A stretch of 11,033 bases of DNA from Actinobacteria bacterium UBA4719 (lineage in GTDB: Bacteria > Actinomycetota > Actinomycetes > Actinomycetales > Dermatophilaceae), in assembly GCA_002404345.1 (NCBI GenBank), contig DHJN01000234.1:12032-23064 (forward strand), read 5' to 3'. The translations under genes were made by a program, and so were the position numbers. This document shows positions 1-6,345 of the stretch, one piece after another (positions within the stretch are counted from its first letter, which is position 1; every line of letters starts with the position of its first letter). The notes beneath the pieces are model-generated. The model did not search any database. It saw only the letters and a list, made by a program, of their open reading frames with translations, and was not told the DNA's origin.

Positions 1-362
1 CAGTCGAGGACGATCGTGTTCTCTCCCAACGCTTTGGTGTCGATCACAGCGCGCAGACTGCGGCCGATCAGGCGCGAGATCTCGTGCGTGCGACCGCCGA
101 TGCGGCCCTTGACCGACTCGCGGTCGGAACGGGTGTTCGTGGCCCTGGGCAGCATGGCGTACTCGGCGGTGACCCAACCCTCACCACTACCTTTGCGCCA
201 GCGCGGCACGCCCGGAGTGAACGACGCAGCACACAGCACACGGGTTCTGCCGAACTCCACCAGGACACTGCCCTCGGCGTGGTCGAGCCAGTTGCGGGTG
301 ATCACGATGTCGCGAAGTTGACTGGGGTCACGGCCATCGTGACGGGGATCGGGTCGAGTCAT
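1..362 (-). CDS. rph: Ribonuclease PH, N-terminal half (cut by window start)
   Basis: Phosphorolytic 3'-5' exoribonuclease that trims tRNA 3' ends using phosphate and acts as a cytoplasmic hexamer. The visible 120 residues start [19 protein letters not shown]. They carry the family signatures [14 protein letters not shown] (about 62-75), TRSDRES (77-83) and [14 protein letters not shown] (91-104), whose arginines belong to the phosphate/RNA-binding face. The family is about 240 residues long, so roughly half is missing beyond the left edge. The ATG at 362 is chosen because homologues begin at this distance from the RPDGR-like motif. It follows the MBL-fold hydrolase by 24 bp on the same strand. 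The murI-hydrolase-rph order matches Rv1338-Rv1340 of mycobacteria. Identification is near certain. Confidence 0.95.
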   Translation of the reverse strand, partial: MTRPDPRHDGRDPSQLRDIVITRNWLDHAEGSVLVEFGRTRVLCAASFTPGVPRWRKGSGEGWVTAEYAMLPRATNTRSDRESVKGRIGGRTHEISRLIGRSLRAVIDTKALGENTIVLD

Positions 363-369
363 GCGCCCT

Positions 370-375
370 AGGCTA
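370..375 (-). promoter_or_regulatory. Candidate leaderless -10 box for rph
   Basis: On the minus strand TAGCCT ends 7 nt before the rph ATG, the geometry expected when transcription starts at the A of the start codon. It overlaps a perfect odd palindrome, CCTAGGCTAGG (367-377). An alternative is that AGGG just before the ATG acts as a ribosome binding site within a longer murI-hydrolase-rph transcript. No convincing -35 was seen. Confidence 0.35.
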
Positions 376-386
376 GGCGGTCGGGC

Positions 387-1154
387 TCAGATCTCATGTA
401 CGGCGTCGGCTTCGGCGAGCTCGACCTCACCGGGCCACACGGCGCCAGCCTGCGCCCGGCATACTACGGGGTCGTTCCACGGGGGGATGTGCGTCAGCAT
501 CAGCCGCTGCACTCCCCCGGCGTCCACCGCGGCCTGCGCGGCCCGGCTGCCGGACAGGTGGATCCCCTGCGCACCATCGCGACCGTCGATGAACGCGGAG
601 TCCGTCAGAACCAGAGTTGCGTTGTGGCACAACGGCGTCAGGGCGTCACAGGTGTCCGTGTCACCGGTGTAGGCCAGCACCTTGCCCTCAGCCTCGACCC
701 GGAATCCGTAAGCCTCCACCGGGTGGTTGACCCGATGCGGCGTGATGGTGAAGGGTCCGATCCGGACGACCCGACGATCAGCGATCTCACGGAAGTCGAA
801 CTCACTGTCCATGCCGTCCGGCGGCGTCAGGTCATAGGCCCGGGCCAGGCGTTCGCCCGTACGTCGCGGGCCATGGACCGGGATCCGGGCGCGCGCGACA
901 GGCGTGGGGCGGTACTTCTGGGCGACGTAGAGACCGCACAGGTCAAGGCAGTGATCGGGGTGCAGATGGCTGAGCACCACAGCATCGATGGCCATCAGGT
1001 CGATGTGCCGTTGGAGGGCGCCCAGAGCGCCGTTGCCGAGGTCGAGTACGAGGTTCCAGGTGCGACCCTCGTACTCGGCCTGGACGAGATAACACGACGC
1101 AGGCGAGCTCGGCCCGGCGAGCGAGCCGGAGCACCCCACGATGGTCAGCCTCAT
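387..1154 (-). CDS. MBL-fold metal-dependent hydrolase, Rv1339-type (probable cyclic-nucleotide phosphodiesterase)
   Basis: A 255-residue metallo-beta-lactamase-fold enzyme. The metal motif HLHPDH is at residues 63-68, with further likely ligands at H144 ([10 protein letters not shown]), D165 (YTGDTD), H199 (GIHLSG) and H222 (LTHIPPW). Order and spacing fit a two-metal RNase Z-like phosphodiesterase core. By position between murI and rph, and by its motifs, it corresponds to mycobacterial Rv1339, which is reported as an atypical class II cAMP phosphodiesterase; older annotations call it ribonuclease Z-like. Its start codon overlaps the murI stop by four bases (ATGA), indicating translational coupling. 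No signal peptide is seen, so it should be cytoplasmic. The fold is certain. The cAMP substrate is inferred from the homologue. Confidence 0.88.
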   Translation of the reverse strand: MRLTIVGCSGSLAGPSSPASCYLVQAEYEGRTWNLVLDLGNGALGALQRHIDLMAIDAVVLSHLHPDHCLDLCGLYVAQKYRPTPVARARIPVHGPRRTGERLARAYDLTPPDGMDSEFDFREIADRRVVRIGPFTITPHRVNHPVEAYGFRVEAEGKVLAYTGDTDTCDALTPLCHNATLVLTDSAFIDGRDGAQGIHLSGSRAAQAAVDAGGVQRLMLTHIPPWNDPVVCRAQAGAVWPGEVELAEADAVHEI

Positions 1155-1960
1155 CGCGCCGCCGCCACCGACTCGGCGCTGGCGCGCACGACTTCGGGAC
1201 CAAGGAACCGGTGCGCGAGACGCTCAAACTCCAGCGGGTCACCTGTGGTGAGGAACTCGTGAACCGGGGCTGGCAGGTCGTCCGGCCGCAGCGCCCGGGC
1301 ATCGGCAAGCACGCGGAATACGTCCTTGGCGGTCTCCTCGGCCGAGGACACCAGGGTGACGTGCTCGCCCATCACATAGGAGATGACGCCGGTCAACAGC
1401 GGGTAGTGGGTGCACCCAAGGATGAGTGTGTCGACGTCCAGCGCCACGATGGGTTCAAGATAGGAGCGGGCGACGGCGAGCAGCTCGTCGCCAGAGGTGA
1501 CACCGGACTCGACGAACCCGACGAACCGCGGGCAGGGCTGGCTCGTGACCGTGATCTGCGGGGCGGCCATGAACGAGTCGGCGTAGGCCTGGCTCTGGTG
1601 CGTCGACTGCGTGGAGATGACGCCGACCTTGTTGTTGCGGGTGGCTGCGACGGCTCGGCGGACCGCGGGACGGATCACCTCGACGACGGGGACGTCATAG
1701 CGCTCGCGAGCGTCGTGCAGCATCGCGGCCGAGGCAGAGTTGCAGGCAATCACCAGAGCCTTGACCCCGCGGTCCACCAGACGGTCGAGGCATTCGAGGG
1801 AGTACTTGCGGACCTCGGCGATGGGGCGTGGACCGTAGGGCTGCCGGGCGGTGTCACCCAGGTAGAGCACCGACTCGTGCGGCAGCTGGTCCAGGACAGC
1901 ACGGGCAACGGTCAGTCCACCGAAGCTGCTGTCAAAAATTCCGATCGGTGAGTCCGGCAC
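1151..1960 (-). CDS. murI: Glutamate racemase
   Basis: Cofactor-independent racemase converting L-glutamate to D-glutamate for peptidoglycan precursors. It is 269 residues, the usual length. The N-terminal [16 protein letters not shown] (6-21) holds the catalytic-site Asp10-Ser11. VIACNSASA holds Cys73, and [11 protein letters not shown] holds Cys183 followed by His185; the two cysteines are the acid/base pair. [11 protein letters not shown] (35-45) and VVEVIRPA (92-99) are also typical. The family usually has D-S-G and CNTA where this protein has DSS and CNSA, both conservative. The start is GTG at 1960, giving the standard N-terminus. There is no clear Shine-Dalgarno sequence, but TACGCT lies 7 nt upstream. 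It overlaps the next gene by 4 bp. Confidence 0.97.
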   Translation of the reverse strand: MPDSPIGIFDSSFGGLTVARAVLDQLPHESVLYLGDTARQPYGPRPIAEVRKYSLECLDRLVDRGVKALVIACNSASAAMLHDARERYDVPVVEVIRPAVRRAVAATRNNKVGVISTQSTHQSQAYADSFMAAPQITVTSQPCPRFVGFVESGVTSGDELLAVARSYLEPIVALDVDTLILGCTHYPLLTGVISYVMGEHVTLVSSAEETAKDVFRVLADARALRPDDLPAPVHEFLTTGDPLEFERLAHRFLGPEVVRASAESVAAAR

Positions 1961-1967
1961 GAGTTCG

Positions 1968-1973
1968 AGCGTA
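1968..1973 (-). promoter_or_regulatory. Candidate leaderless -10 box for murI
   Basis: Minus-strand TACGCT ends 7 nt before the GTG start of murI and no ribosome binding site is visible between them. This fits a leaderless transcript beginning at the GTG. A weak -35 (CTGGAT) lies 17 nt further upstream. If correct, murI has its own promoter and is not only read through from the DUF2017 gene. Confidence 0.4.
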
Positions 1974-2009
1974 GCCGCGGGGGCCCGTCGATCCAGTATC
2001 CGGGCGCCG

Positions 2010-2057
2010 TCTGCTCTGTCACAGATCGATGAGTCTGCTCTGTCACAGATCCATGAG
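2010..2057 (-). repeat. 24-bp tandem duplication spanning the DUF2017 stop codon
   Basis: Two adjacent 24-nt copies, 2010-2033 and 2034-2057, differ at one base. The right-hand copy holds the last four codons (L-M-D-L) and TGA of the DUF2017 gene plus 9 nt. The left-hand copy repeats this as L-I-D-L-TGA just downstream, in the same frame. If the first stop were read through, eight residues would be added before the duplicated stop. It fills much of the 82-bp gap between the DUF2017 gene and murI. Confidence 0.9.
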
Positions 2058-2648
2058 AACTTGGATGAGGGATTCCTGCAGCCACGTCATGAAGTCGTAG
2101 TACGCCGCGAGCAGGAGCTGGGGATCATCCTCAGAAGCCGCCTCAAGCCGATCCTGGAGAGCATCCGCATCGTCATCGGTCCGCAGCTCCAGCCTCTCCC
2201 CCAGCACCAGTCGTACGTCTGTCAGCGCGACCACCATGGCCTGCGCCTGGGCCTGGTCCAGCCTGACCTTGTCCCCGTCCGTGACCTGAAGCGCCGAGAT
2301 CGCCGACGCCAGGTTGGCCGCCTTGCGCTCACGCAGACCGTGCTCGGTCAGCCGGCGGAACTCGGCTGCCATCGCCGGGTCATCGCGATGGGCGGCGGGC
2401 AGCAGTCGCTCCAGTGCGGGATCGCGAGTCGCCTGCGCAACGTCGTCCCCCGCATCGCCGGCCGAGTCCGTCAGCCGGGGCATTCCGAGCCTGGCCACCA
2501 GGTCCTCGAACGGGTCTCCGGTCGGCTCCCGAGGCGCCGGCGCGAGAAACTCGTGGGTCTGCTTCAGGAGCGCCACGACAACCTGGCGCTCGACGTCATC
2601 GAGTCGAGCAACGAAGCGATCACCCTTGCGCTTGAAAGCTGTTGCCAC
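2043..2648 (-). CDS. DUF2017 family protein (AosR/Rv1332-like)
   Basis: A 201-residue acidic, helix-rich protein of the actinobacterial DUF2017 family, recognised from its position just downstream of clpS and its C-terminus ([19 protein letters not shown]). The mycobacterial member Rv1332 is described as AosR, a redox-responsive partner of SigH that activates the cysM-cysO-mec operon through an intramolecular disulfide. This protein contains no cysteine at all, and the cysO-cysM genes are not next to it. It therefore cannot sense redox in that way. The N-terminus ([17 protein letters not shown]) is also family-like. The start is GTG at 2648, immediately after the last TGA of the 18-bp repeat ladder, with AGAGGA 8 nt upstream as ribosome binding site. 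Family assignment is good; function here is unknown. Confidence 0.85.
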   Translation of the reverse strand: MATAFKRKGDRFVARLDDVERQVVVALLKQTHEFLAPAPREPTGDPFEDLVARLGMPRLTDSAGDAGDDVAQATRDPALERLLPAAHRDDPAMAAEFRRLTEHGLRERKAANLASAISALQVTDGDKVRLDQAQAQAMVVALTDVRLVLGERLELRTDDDADALQDRLEAASEDDPQLLLAAYYDFMTWLQESLIQVLMDL

Positions 2649-2720
2649 TCAGTCATTCCTCTGCACTCAGTCGTTCCTCTGCACTCAGTCGTTCCACTGC
2701 ACTCAGTCAATCCTCGGCAC
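2649..2720 (-). repeat. Four 18-bp repeats forming a TGA-GTG mini-ORF ladder between clpS and DUF2017
   Basis: Minus-strand reading from the clpS stop gives four 18-nt units, each a GTG start, four more codons and TGA. The encoded peptides would be MPRID, MQWND, MQRND and MQRND. Each TGA is followed directly by the next GTG, and the last is followed by the GTG of the DUF2017 gene. CACTCAGTC on the plus strand recurs exactly every 18 bp, at 2646, 2664, 2682, 2700 and 2718. Three units carry GAGGA 8 nt before the next GTG, a good Shine-Dalgarno spacing; the MQWND unit has only GTGGA. The tail of clpS (codons for QKDD and stop) matches a unit at 13 of 15 bases, so it looks like the founder copy. 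Confidence 0.93.
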
Positions 2721-3011
2721 TCAGTCGTCCTTCTGGAATGTGGCCCACAGCCCGTAGCCCTGCAAAGCCTCGGTGTCGAGCTCCATCTTCTCGCGCGGCC
2801 CGTTCGACACCACGGCCCTGCCCTTCTGGTGCACGTCGAGCATGAGCTTCTCCGCCTTCTCCCGCGAGTAGCCGAAGTAGGTCTGGAACACATAGGTCAC
2901 GTACGACATCAGGTTGACCGGGTCGTTCCAGACCAGCGTGATCCAGGGCCGATCCACCAAAAAGTCCTCGGCGATGTCGGTGCGAGCCAGCTCGGCGGGG
3001 GCAATGGACAC
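2721..3011 (-). CDS. clpS: ATP-dependent Clp protease adaptor ClpS
   Basis: Adaptor that binds N-degron substrates and hands them to the ClpC/ClpA unfoldase for degradation. The 96 residues include the core WITLVWNDPVNLMSYVTYVF (23-42), whose NDPVNLM segment lines the N-degron pocket, and KAEKLMLDVHQKGRAVV (52-68). The C-terminus GLWATFQKDD is typical of actinobacterial ClpS. I choose the GTG at 3011 (MSIAPAEL). An in-frame start further upstream at 3065 would run 31 bp into pncB and adds residues not seen in the family. GGAG precedes the chosen GTG closely, and TATGGT lies 6 nt upstream, so a leaderless start is also possible. It is followed by the repeat ladder and DUF2017 in the same frame. 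Confidence 0.93.
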   Translation of the reverse strand: MSIAPAELARTDIAEDFLVDRPWITLVWNDPVNLMSYVTYVFQTYFGYSREKAEKLMLDVHQKGRAVVSNGPREKMELDTEALQGYGLWATFQKDD

Positions 3012-3017
3012 GGCTCC

Positions 3018-3027
3018 ACCATAGGCT
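3018..3027. promoter_or_regulatory. Overlapping divergent -10 boxes of clpS and pncB
   Basis: The gap between the clpS start (3011) and the pncB start (3035) is only 23 bp. Plus-strand TAGGCT (3022-3027) ends 7 nt before the pncB GTG. Minus-strand TATGGT (3018-3023) ends 6 nt before the clpS GTG. The two boxes share the bases 3022-3023. If both are real, each -35 region lies inside the other gene and the polymerases would exclude each other. The -35 matches are weak. Confidence 0.4.
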
Positions 3028-3034
3028 GCCAACC

Positions 3035-4348
3035 GTGACCAGCACCGCACTGACCAGTACTGCACTGTTGACCGACCACTACGAGCTCACCATGCTCCGA
3101 GCCGCACTGCACAGCGGCGCGGCGCGCCGACGCTGCGTCTTCGAGGTGTTCGCCCGGCGGCTCCCGGAGGGTCGCCGTTACGGCGTGGTGGCGGGCACCG
3201 GGCGCCTGCTCGAGGCGGTCCGCGCGTTCCGGTTCGGCGACGTGGAGATCGAGCGGTTACGTGTCGACAAGGTGGTGGACGCCCAGACCCTGGACTTCCT
3301 GTCCGGCTTCCGCTTCAGGGGCAACATCAGCGGGTATGCCGAGGGCGAGTGTTTCTTCCCCCGGTCACCACTGCTCGTGGTCGAGGGCACGTTCGCGGAG
3401 TCGGTCCTGCTGGAGACCGTGCTCCTGTCGATACTGAACCACGACTCCGCCATTGCCTCCGCCGCCTCCCGGATGACCAACGCCGCCGGCGGGCGTCCCT
3501 GTATCGAGATGGGCTCACGCCGGACCCACGAGTGGGCGGCCGTGGCGGCGGCCCGGGCGGCATACATCGCAGGGTTCGCGACCACGAGCAACCTCGAGGC
3601 CGGCCGCGCCCATGGGATTCCCACGGCCGGCACCAGCGCCCACGCGTTCACCCTGCTGCACGACGACGAGCGGGCAGCGTTCGCGGCGCAGGTCGCGAGC
3701 CTGGGCCCGGCCACCACCCTTCTCGTTGACACCTACGACGTCACGGCCGCGGTCAACCTCGCCGTCGAGATCGCCGGTACCGGTCTCGGTGCCGTGCGGC
3801 TCGACTCGGGGGACCTTCTCGTCCAGGCGCGCGAGGTCCGAGCTCAGCTGGATGCGTTGGGAGCGACGCAGACTCGCATCATCGTCACGTCGGATCTCGA
3901 TGAGCATGCGATCGCCGCGCTGGCCGCCGCACCCGTCGACGCCTACGGAGTCGGGACCTCACTGGTGACCGGATCCGGTGCGCCAACGGCCGGTCTCGTC
4001 TACAAGCTCGTCGCCCGAGAGGACGGCTCGGGGAATCTGGTCGACGTGGCCAAGAAGAGCAAGGACAAGATCTCGGTGGGTGGTCACAAGTGGGCACTGC
4101 GACGGCTCAACCCTCGCGGTGAGGCCGAGGCCGAGATCATCGGGATCGGCGAGGTGCCAGCCGCGAACGGCAAGAACCGACCGCTGCTGGTCGAGCTCAT
4201 GCGTGACGGTGAGATCGTCGCGGATACAGCCCTGGCCGTCGCGCGAACCCGCCACGAGCAGTCCCGTGCAGAGCTCCCGCGGCGGGCCCTGCAGCTCTCG
4301 CGCGGCGAACCGGTGATCGGCACCATTTTCGAGAACGGGCAGCCCTGA
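3035..4348 (+). CDS. pncB: Nicotinate phosphoribosyltransferase
   Basis: Makes nicotinate mononucleotide from nicotinate and PRPP with ATP, the first committed step of the Preiss-Handler NAD salvage route. It is 437 residues, normal for the actinobacterial enzyme. Signatures are LLTDHYELTML (11-21), EMGSRRTHEWAA (158-169), TTSNLEAG (183-190), GTSAHAF (199-205, with the His expected to be phosphorylated at 203), RLDSGDL (255-261) and the phosphate-binding GVGTSLVTG (305-313). GTG at 3035 is preferred because TAGGCT lies 7 nt upstream and no ribosome binding site is visible. The N-terminus carries a small duplicated TSTAL segment. It is followed after 23 bp by pncA, which supplies its substrate. 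It corresponds to Rv1330c, also divergent from clpS in mycobacteria. Confidence 0.96.
   Translation: MTSTALTSTALLTDHYELTMLRAALHSGAARRRCVFEVFARRLPEGRRYGVVAGTGRLLEAVRAFRFGDVEIERLRVDKVVDAQTLDFLSGFRFRGNISGYAEGECFFPRSPLLVVEGTFAESVLLETVLLSILNHDSAIASAASRMTNAAGGRPCIEMGSRRTHEWAAVAAARAAYIAGFATTSNLEAGRAHGIPTAGTSAHAFTLLHDDERAAFAAQVASLGPATTLLVDTYDVTAAVNLAVEIAGTGLGAVRLDSGDLLVQAREVRAQLDALGATQTRIIVTSDLDEHAIAALAAAPVDAYGVGTSLVTGSGAPTAGLVYKLVAREDGSGNLVDVAKKSKDKISVGGHKWALRRLNPRGEAEAEIIGIGEVPAANGKNRPLLVELMRDGEIVADTALAVARTRHEQSRAELPRRALQLSRGEPVIGTIFENGQP
3038..3067 (+). repeat. 15-bp tandem duplication at the pncB N-terminus (TSTAL x2)
   Basis: Codons 2-6 and 7-11 both encode T-S-T-A-L, and the two 15-nt copies match at 13 of 15 bases. 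Homologues usually show one STALLTDHYELTM-type start, so one copy looks like a recent in-frame expansion. Confidence 0.75.
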
Positions 4349-4359
4349 TCCGCAACGTC

Positions 4360-4365
4360 TAGCGT
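4360..4365 (+). promoter_or_regulatory. Candidate -10 box just upstream of pncA
   Basis: TAGCGT ends 6 nt before the pncA ATG, inside the 23-bp gap after pncB. It could give a leaderless pncA transcript in addition to read-through from pncB. The AGAGGC that follows may instead serve as a weak ribosome binding site. No good -35 was seen. Confidence 0.3.
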
Positions 4366-4371
4366 AGAGGC

Positions 4372-4974
4372 ATGTCTGCCAACCTCACTCGGGCTCTGAT
4401 CCTGGTCGACGTGCAGAACGACTTCTGCGAGGGCGGGTCCCTCGCCGTCACCGGGGGCGGCGAGGTGGCGCGAAGGATCAGTGAACACGTGCTCGGGCAC
4501 GCCGACGAGTACGCCTCGATCGTCGCCACGGCGGACTGGCACGACGACCCCGGCGCGCACTTTGCCGAGCACCCCGACTACGTCGACAGCTGGCCCGCGC
4601 ACTGCCGGATCGGCACGGACGGGGCTCTCTTCCACCCGGCCGCAGAGCCGGCCTTCGAACACGTCGAGGCGATCTTCCGCAAGGGACACCACAGCGCCGC
4701 CTACAGCGGCTTCGAGGGCTTCACCACAGAAGGCGACAAGCGCGTCGCCCTCGCCGACTGGTTGCGGGAAAGGGCAGTTGAGCAGGTCGACGTCGTGGGT
4801 ATTGCCACCGATCACTGCGTCCGGGCCACGGCCCTGGACGCCGCCGAGGAGGGCTTCGAGACGACCGTGCTGCTCGACCTGACCGCGGGCGTCGCCCGCC
4901 AGAGCACCGACGCCGCGCTCGCGGCCATGCGCGCGGCCGAGATCGAGCTCGTCGGCGAACCCTTCGTCCATTAG
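4372..4974 (+). CDS. pncA: Nicotinamidase (isochorismatase-like hydrolase family)
   Basis: Hydrolyses nicotinamide to nicotinate and ammonia, feeding PncB encoded just upstream. The 200-residue protein has the full active site of the family. The catalytic triad is Asp13 (ALILVDVQNDF), Lys104 (IFRKGHH) and Cys149 (GIATDHCVRA). The metal ligands are Asp55 and His57 (TADWHDD), His63 (GAHF) and His77 (SWPAHC). These match M. tuberculosis PncA D8, K96, C138, D49, H51, H57 and H71 in order and near-constant offset. The same enzyme activates pyrazinamide in species that take it up. A 23-bp gap from pncB implies one operon. Nothing is missing, so the gene looks intact and functional. Confidence 0.95.
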   Translation: MSANLTRALILVDVQNDFCEGGSLAVTGGGEVARRISEHVLGHADEYASIVATADWHDDPGAHFAEHPDYVDSWPAHCRIGTDGALFHPAAEPAFEHVEAIFRKGHHSAAYSGFEGFTTEGDKRVALADWLRERAVEQVDVVGIATDHCVRATALDAAEEGFETTVLLDLTAGVARQSTDAALAAMRAAEIELVGEPFVH

Positions 4975-5013
4975 CGAGTCAGGGCGCGACCACGTCAGCG
5001 ACGCCCATGCGCA

Positions 5014-5035
5014 GGCACCGTCAGCCGGCACCGTC
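5014..5035 (-). repeat. 9-bp direct repeat over the hmgA stop codon, in the convergent pncA/hmgA gap
   Basis: GGCACCGTC occurs at 5014-5022 and 5027-5035, flanking and including the hmgA stop. This resembles the larger stop-spanning duplications at the DUF2017 and clpS ends. The 46-bp convergent gap holds only a weak GGGCG/CGCCC inverted repeat (4982-5006) with a 15-nt loop and no U-tract, so no clear terminator is seen. Confidence 0.5.
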
Positions 5036-6274
5036 CAGCGTTTGCTCGTCCTTGCCCCCGACCCATGACCAGGCGTACTTGCCGTCGTCCACGGCACGCC
5101 CGGCCTCACCGAGCTCCAGGGGCCGGAACGTGTCGACCATGACGGCGAGCTCGTCGAAGTACTGCGCGCCGATGGAACGTTCATAGGCTCCCGGCTGTGG
5201 GCCGTGCGCGTGACCGCCCGGGTGCACCGAGACCGAGCCCTTACCGATGCCCGACCCCTTGCGCGCCTCGTAGTCGCCGGCGACGTAGAACATGATCTCG
5301 TCGCTGTCCACGTTGGAGTGGTAGTACGGGACCGGGATCGAGAGCGGGTGGTAGTCGACCTTGCGCGGCACGAAGTTGCAGATGACGAAGTTGTTGCCCT
5401 CGAACACCTGGTGCACCGGCGGTGGTTGGTGCACGCGACCGGTGATCGGCTCGAAGTCGCTGACGTTAAAGGCATATGGATACAGGCAGCCGTCCCAGCC
5501 GACGACATCCAGCGGATGGTAGGGGTAGGTGTAGATCGTGCCGGCTATCCCGCTCGGTCCATTTCCGCGGTGCTTGATGTAGACCTCTGTCGGCTCTGTC
5601 GGCGGGGCTGGGTCTGACTCAACCCCTTCGGCCAGCAACGGTCCCTGCGGCAGTCGGAGGTCACGCTCGCAGTACGGAGCGTGCTCGAGCAGCTGACCGT
5701 ACGTGCTCAGATAGCGCTTCGGTGGCGCGATGTGCGAGTTCGCCTCGATGCAGTAGGCGCGCAACGGCTCTTCACCAGTGGGTATCCAGCGGTGGGTCGT
5801 CGCCCGCGGCACGACCAGGTAGTCGCCGCTGGCCACGTCGAACGCGCCGAACACGGTCTCGACCCGAGCGCCACCACCCTCGACGAACACGCACTCGTCG
5901 CCAATTCCATTGCGATAGAAGGGGCTTGGCGTGTCAGCGACGACGTAGGAGATCCGCACGTCACCGTTGCCCAGGACAAGCCGCCGGCCAGTCACCGCGT
6001 CGACCCCCCGCCAGGTGTCGTCGACGAAGAGGTCGTGCAGCTTGAGGTGACGCGGCAGCAACGGGTGGTTCGGCGTCGTCGCCAGCGAGTCCCCGAGGTC
6101 CCACGATCGGGCAGCGCTGATCGCGGACGGCAGGCCCCGGTGATAGAGCAGTGAGGAGTCCGAGGAGAAGCCCTCCTGCCCCATCAGCTCCTCGTAGTAC
6201 AGACCGCCATCGGGAGTGCGGTGCTGGGTGTGCCGCTTGTAGGGCACGTTGCCGATTCGTTGGTAGTGCGCCAT
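5021..6274 (-). CDS. hmgA: Homogentisate 1,2-dioxygenase
   Basis: Fe(II)-dependent ring-cleaving dioxygenase that turns homogentisate into maleylacetoacetate in tyrosine and phenylalanine breakdown. It is 417 residues. The C-terminal cupin carries the expected iron ligands: His319 and Glu326 in YYHSNVDSDEIMFY (317-330) and His357 in HPGGHAHGPQPG (351-362), with His351 six residues earlier as a likely substrate-binding His. VHQPPPVHQVFEG and NNFVICNFVPRKVDYHP are family signatures. The ATG at 6274 has GAGGA 5 nt upstream. It is divergent from the gene pair ending in fumarylacetoacetase, which acts two steps later. A shared operator-like inverted repeat sits between them. It converges with pncA. 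Confidence 0.96.
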   Translation of the reverse strand: MAHYQRIGNVPYKRHTQHRTPDGGLYYEELMGQEGFSSDSSLLYHRGLPSAISAARSWDLGDSLATTPNHPLLPRHLKLHDLFVDDTWRGVDAVTGRRLVLGNGDVRISYVVADTPSPFYRNGIGDECVFVEGGGARVETVFGAFDVASGDYLVVPRATTHRWIPTGEEPLRAYCIEANSHIAPPKRYLSTYGQLLEHAPYCERDLRLPQGPLLAEGVESDPAPPTEPTEVYIKHRGNGPSGIAGTIYTYPYHPLDVVGWDGCLYPYAFNVSDFEPITGRVHQPPPVHQVFEGNNFVICNFVPRKVDYHPLSIPVPYYHSNVDSDEIMFYVAGDYEARKGSGIGKGSVSVHPGGHAHGPQPGAYERSIGAQYFDELAVMVDTFRPLELGEAGRAVDDGKYAWSWVGGKDEQTLDGAG

Positions 6275-6293
6275 GGTCGTCCTCGCATCAGTG

Positions 6294-6312
6294 GCGTCCG
6301 TTAGCCGGACGC
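6294..6312. promoter_or_regulatory. Perfect inverted repeat, candidate operator of the homogentisate genes
   Basis: GCGTCCG (6294-6300) and CGGACGC (6306-6312) form perfect 7-bp arms around a 5-nt centre (TTAGC). It lies in the 78-bp gap between divergent hmgA and the fahA unit, 20 bp upstream of hmgA and just upstream of the likely plus-strand promoter. That is where a shared dimeric repressor would act. The regulator is not encoded in the window and cannot be named. Confidence 0.55.
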
Positions 6313-6339
6313 GGGCATTTCATCCGCCTTAGACTTGAG

Positions 6340-6345
6340 TACCCT
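6340..6345 (+). promoter_or_regulatory. Candidate leaderless -10 box for the fahA unit
   Basis: TACCCT ends 7 nt before the ATG at 6353, and there is no Shine-Dalgarno sequence before that ATG. This fits a leaderless start and argues for the ATG over an in-frame TTG at 6335. The -35 region is weak, which suits a regulated promoter next to the inverted repeat. Confidence 0.4.

Noticed and set aside
2646..2735. The 18-bp repeats as a CRISPR array or transcription-factor site array
   Set aside because: There are no variable spacers, the unit is too short, and the period is an exact codon multiple with stop/start codons in register. A coding-frame explanation is better, though protein binding is not excluded.
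396..3038. Plus-strand open frames of 246-325 codons opposite the hydrolase, murI and DUF2017 genes
   Set aside because: They mirror well-identified genes on the minus strand and read as low-complexity shadows. The repeated HSVVPLHSVVPLHS-type peptide is only the 18-bp array read in another frame.
2721..3065. A longer clpS starting at 3065
   Set aside because: It would overlap the start of pncB by 31 bp and add an N-terminus absent from ClpS proteins. The GTG at 3011 gives the usual length and has promoter or ribosome-site signals.
4975..5020. Intrinsic terminator between convergent pncA and hmgA
   Set aside because: Only a 5-bp GGGCG/CGCCC pairing with a 15-nt loop and no U-tract was found.
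4084..5508. A 474-codon open frame on the minus strand across pncB, pncA and hmgA
   Set aside because: It runs antisense to pncB and pncA, whose catalytic residues are all intact, and overlaps hmgA in another frame. Its translation is low-complexity Arg/Ser-rich, typical of GC-rich shadow frames.
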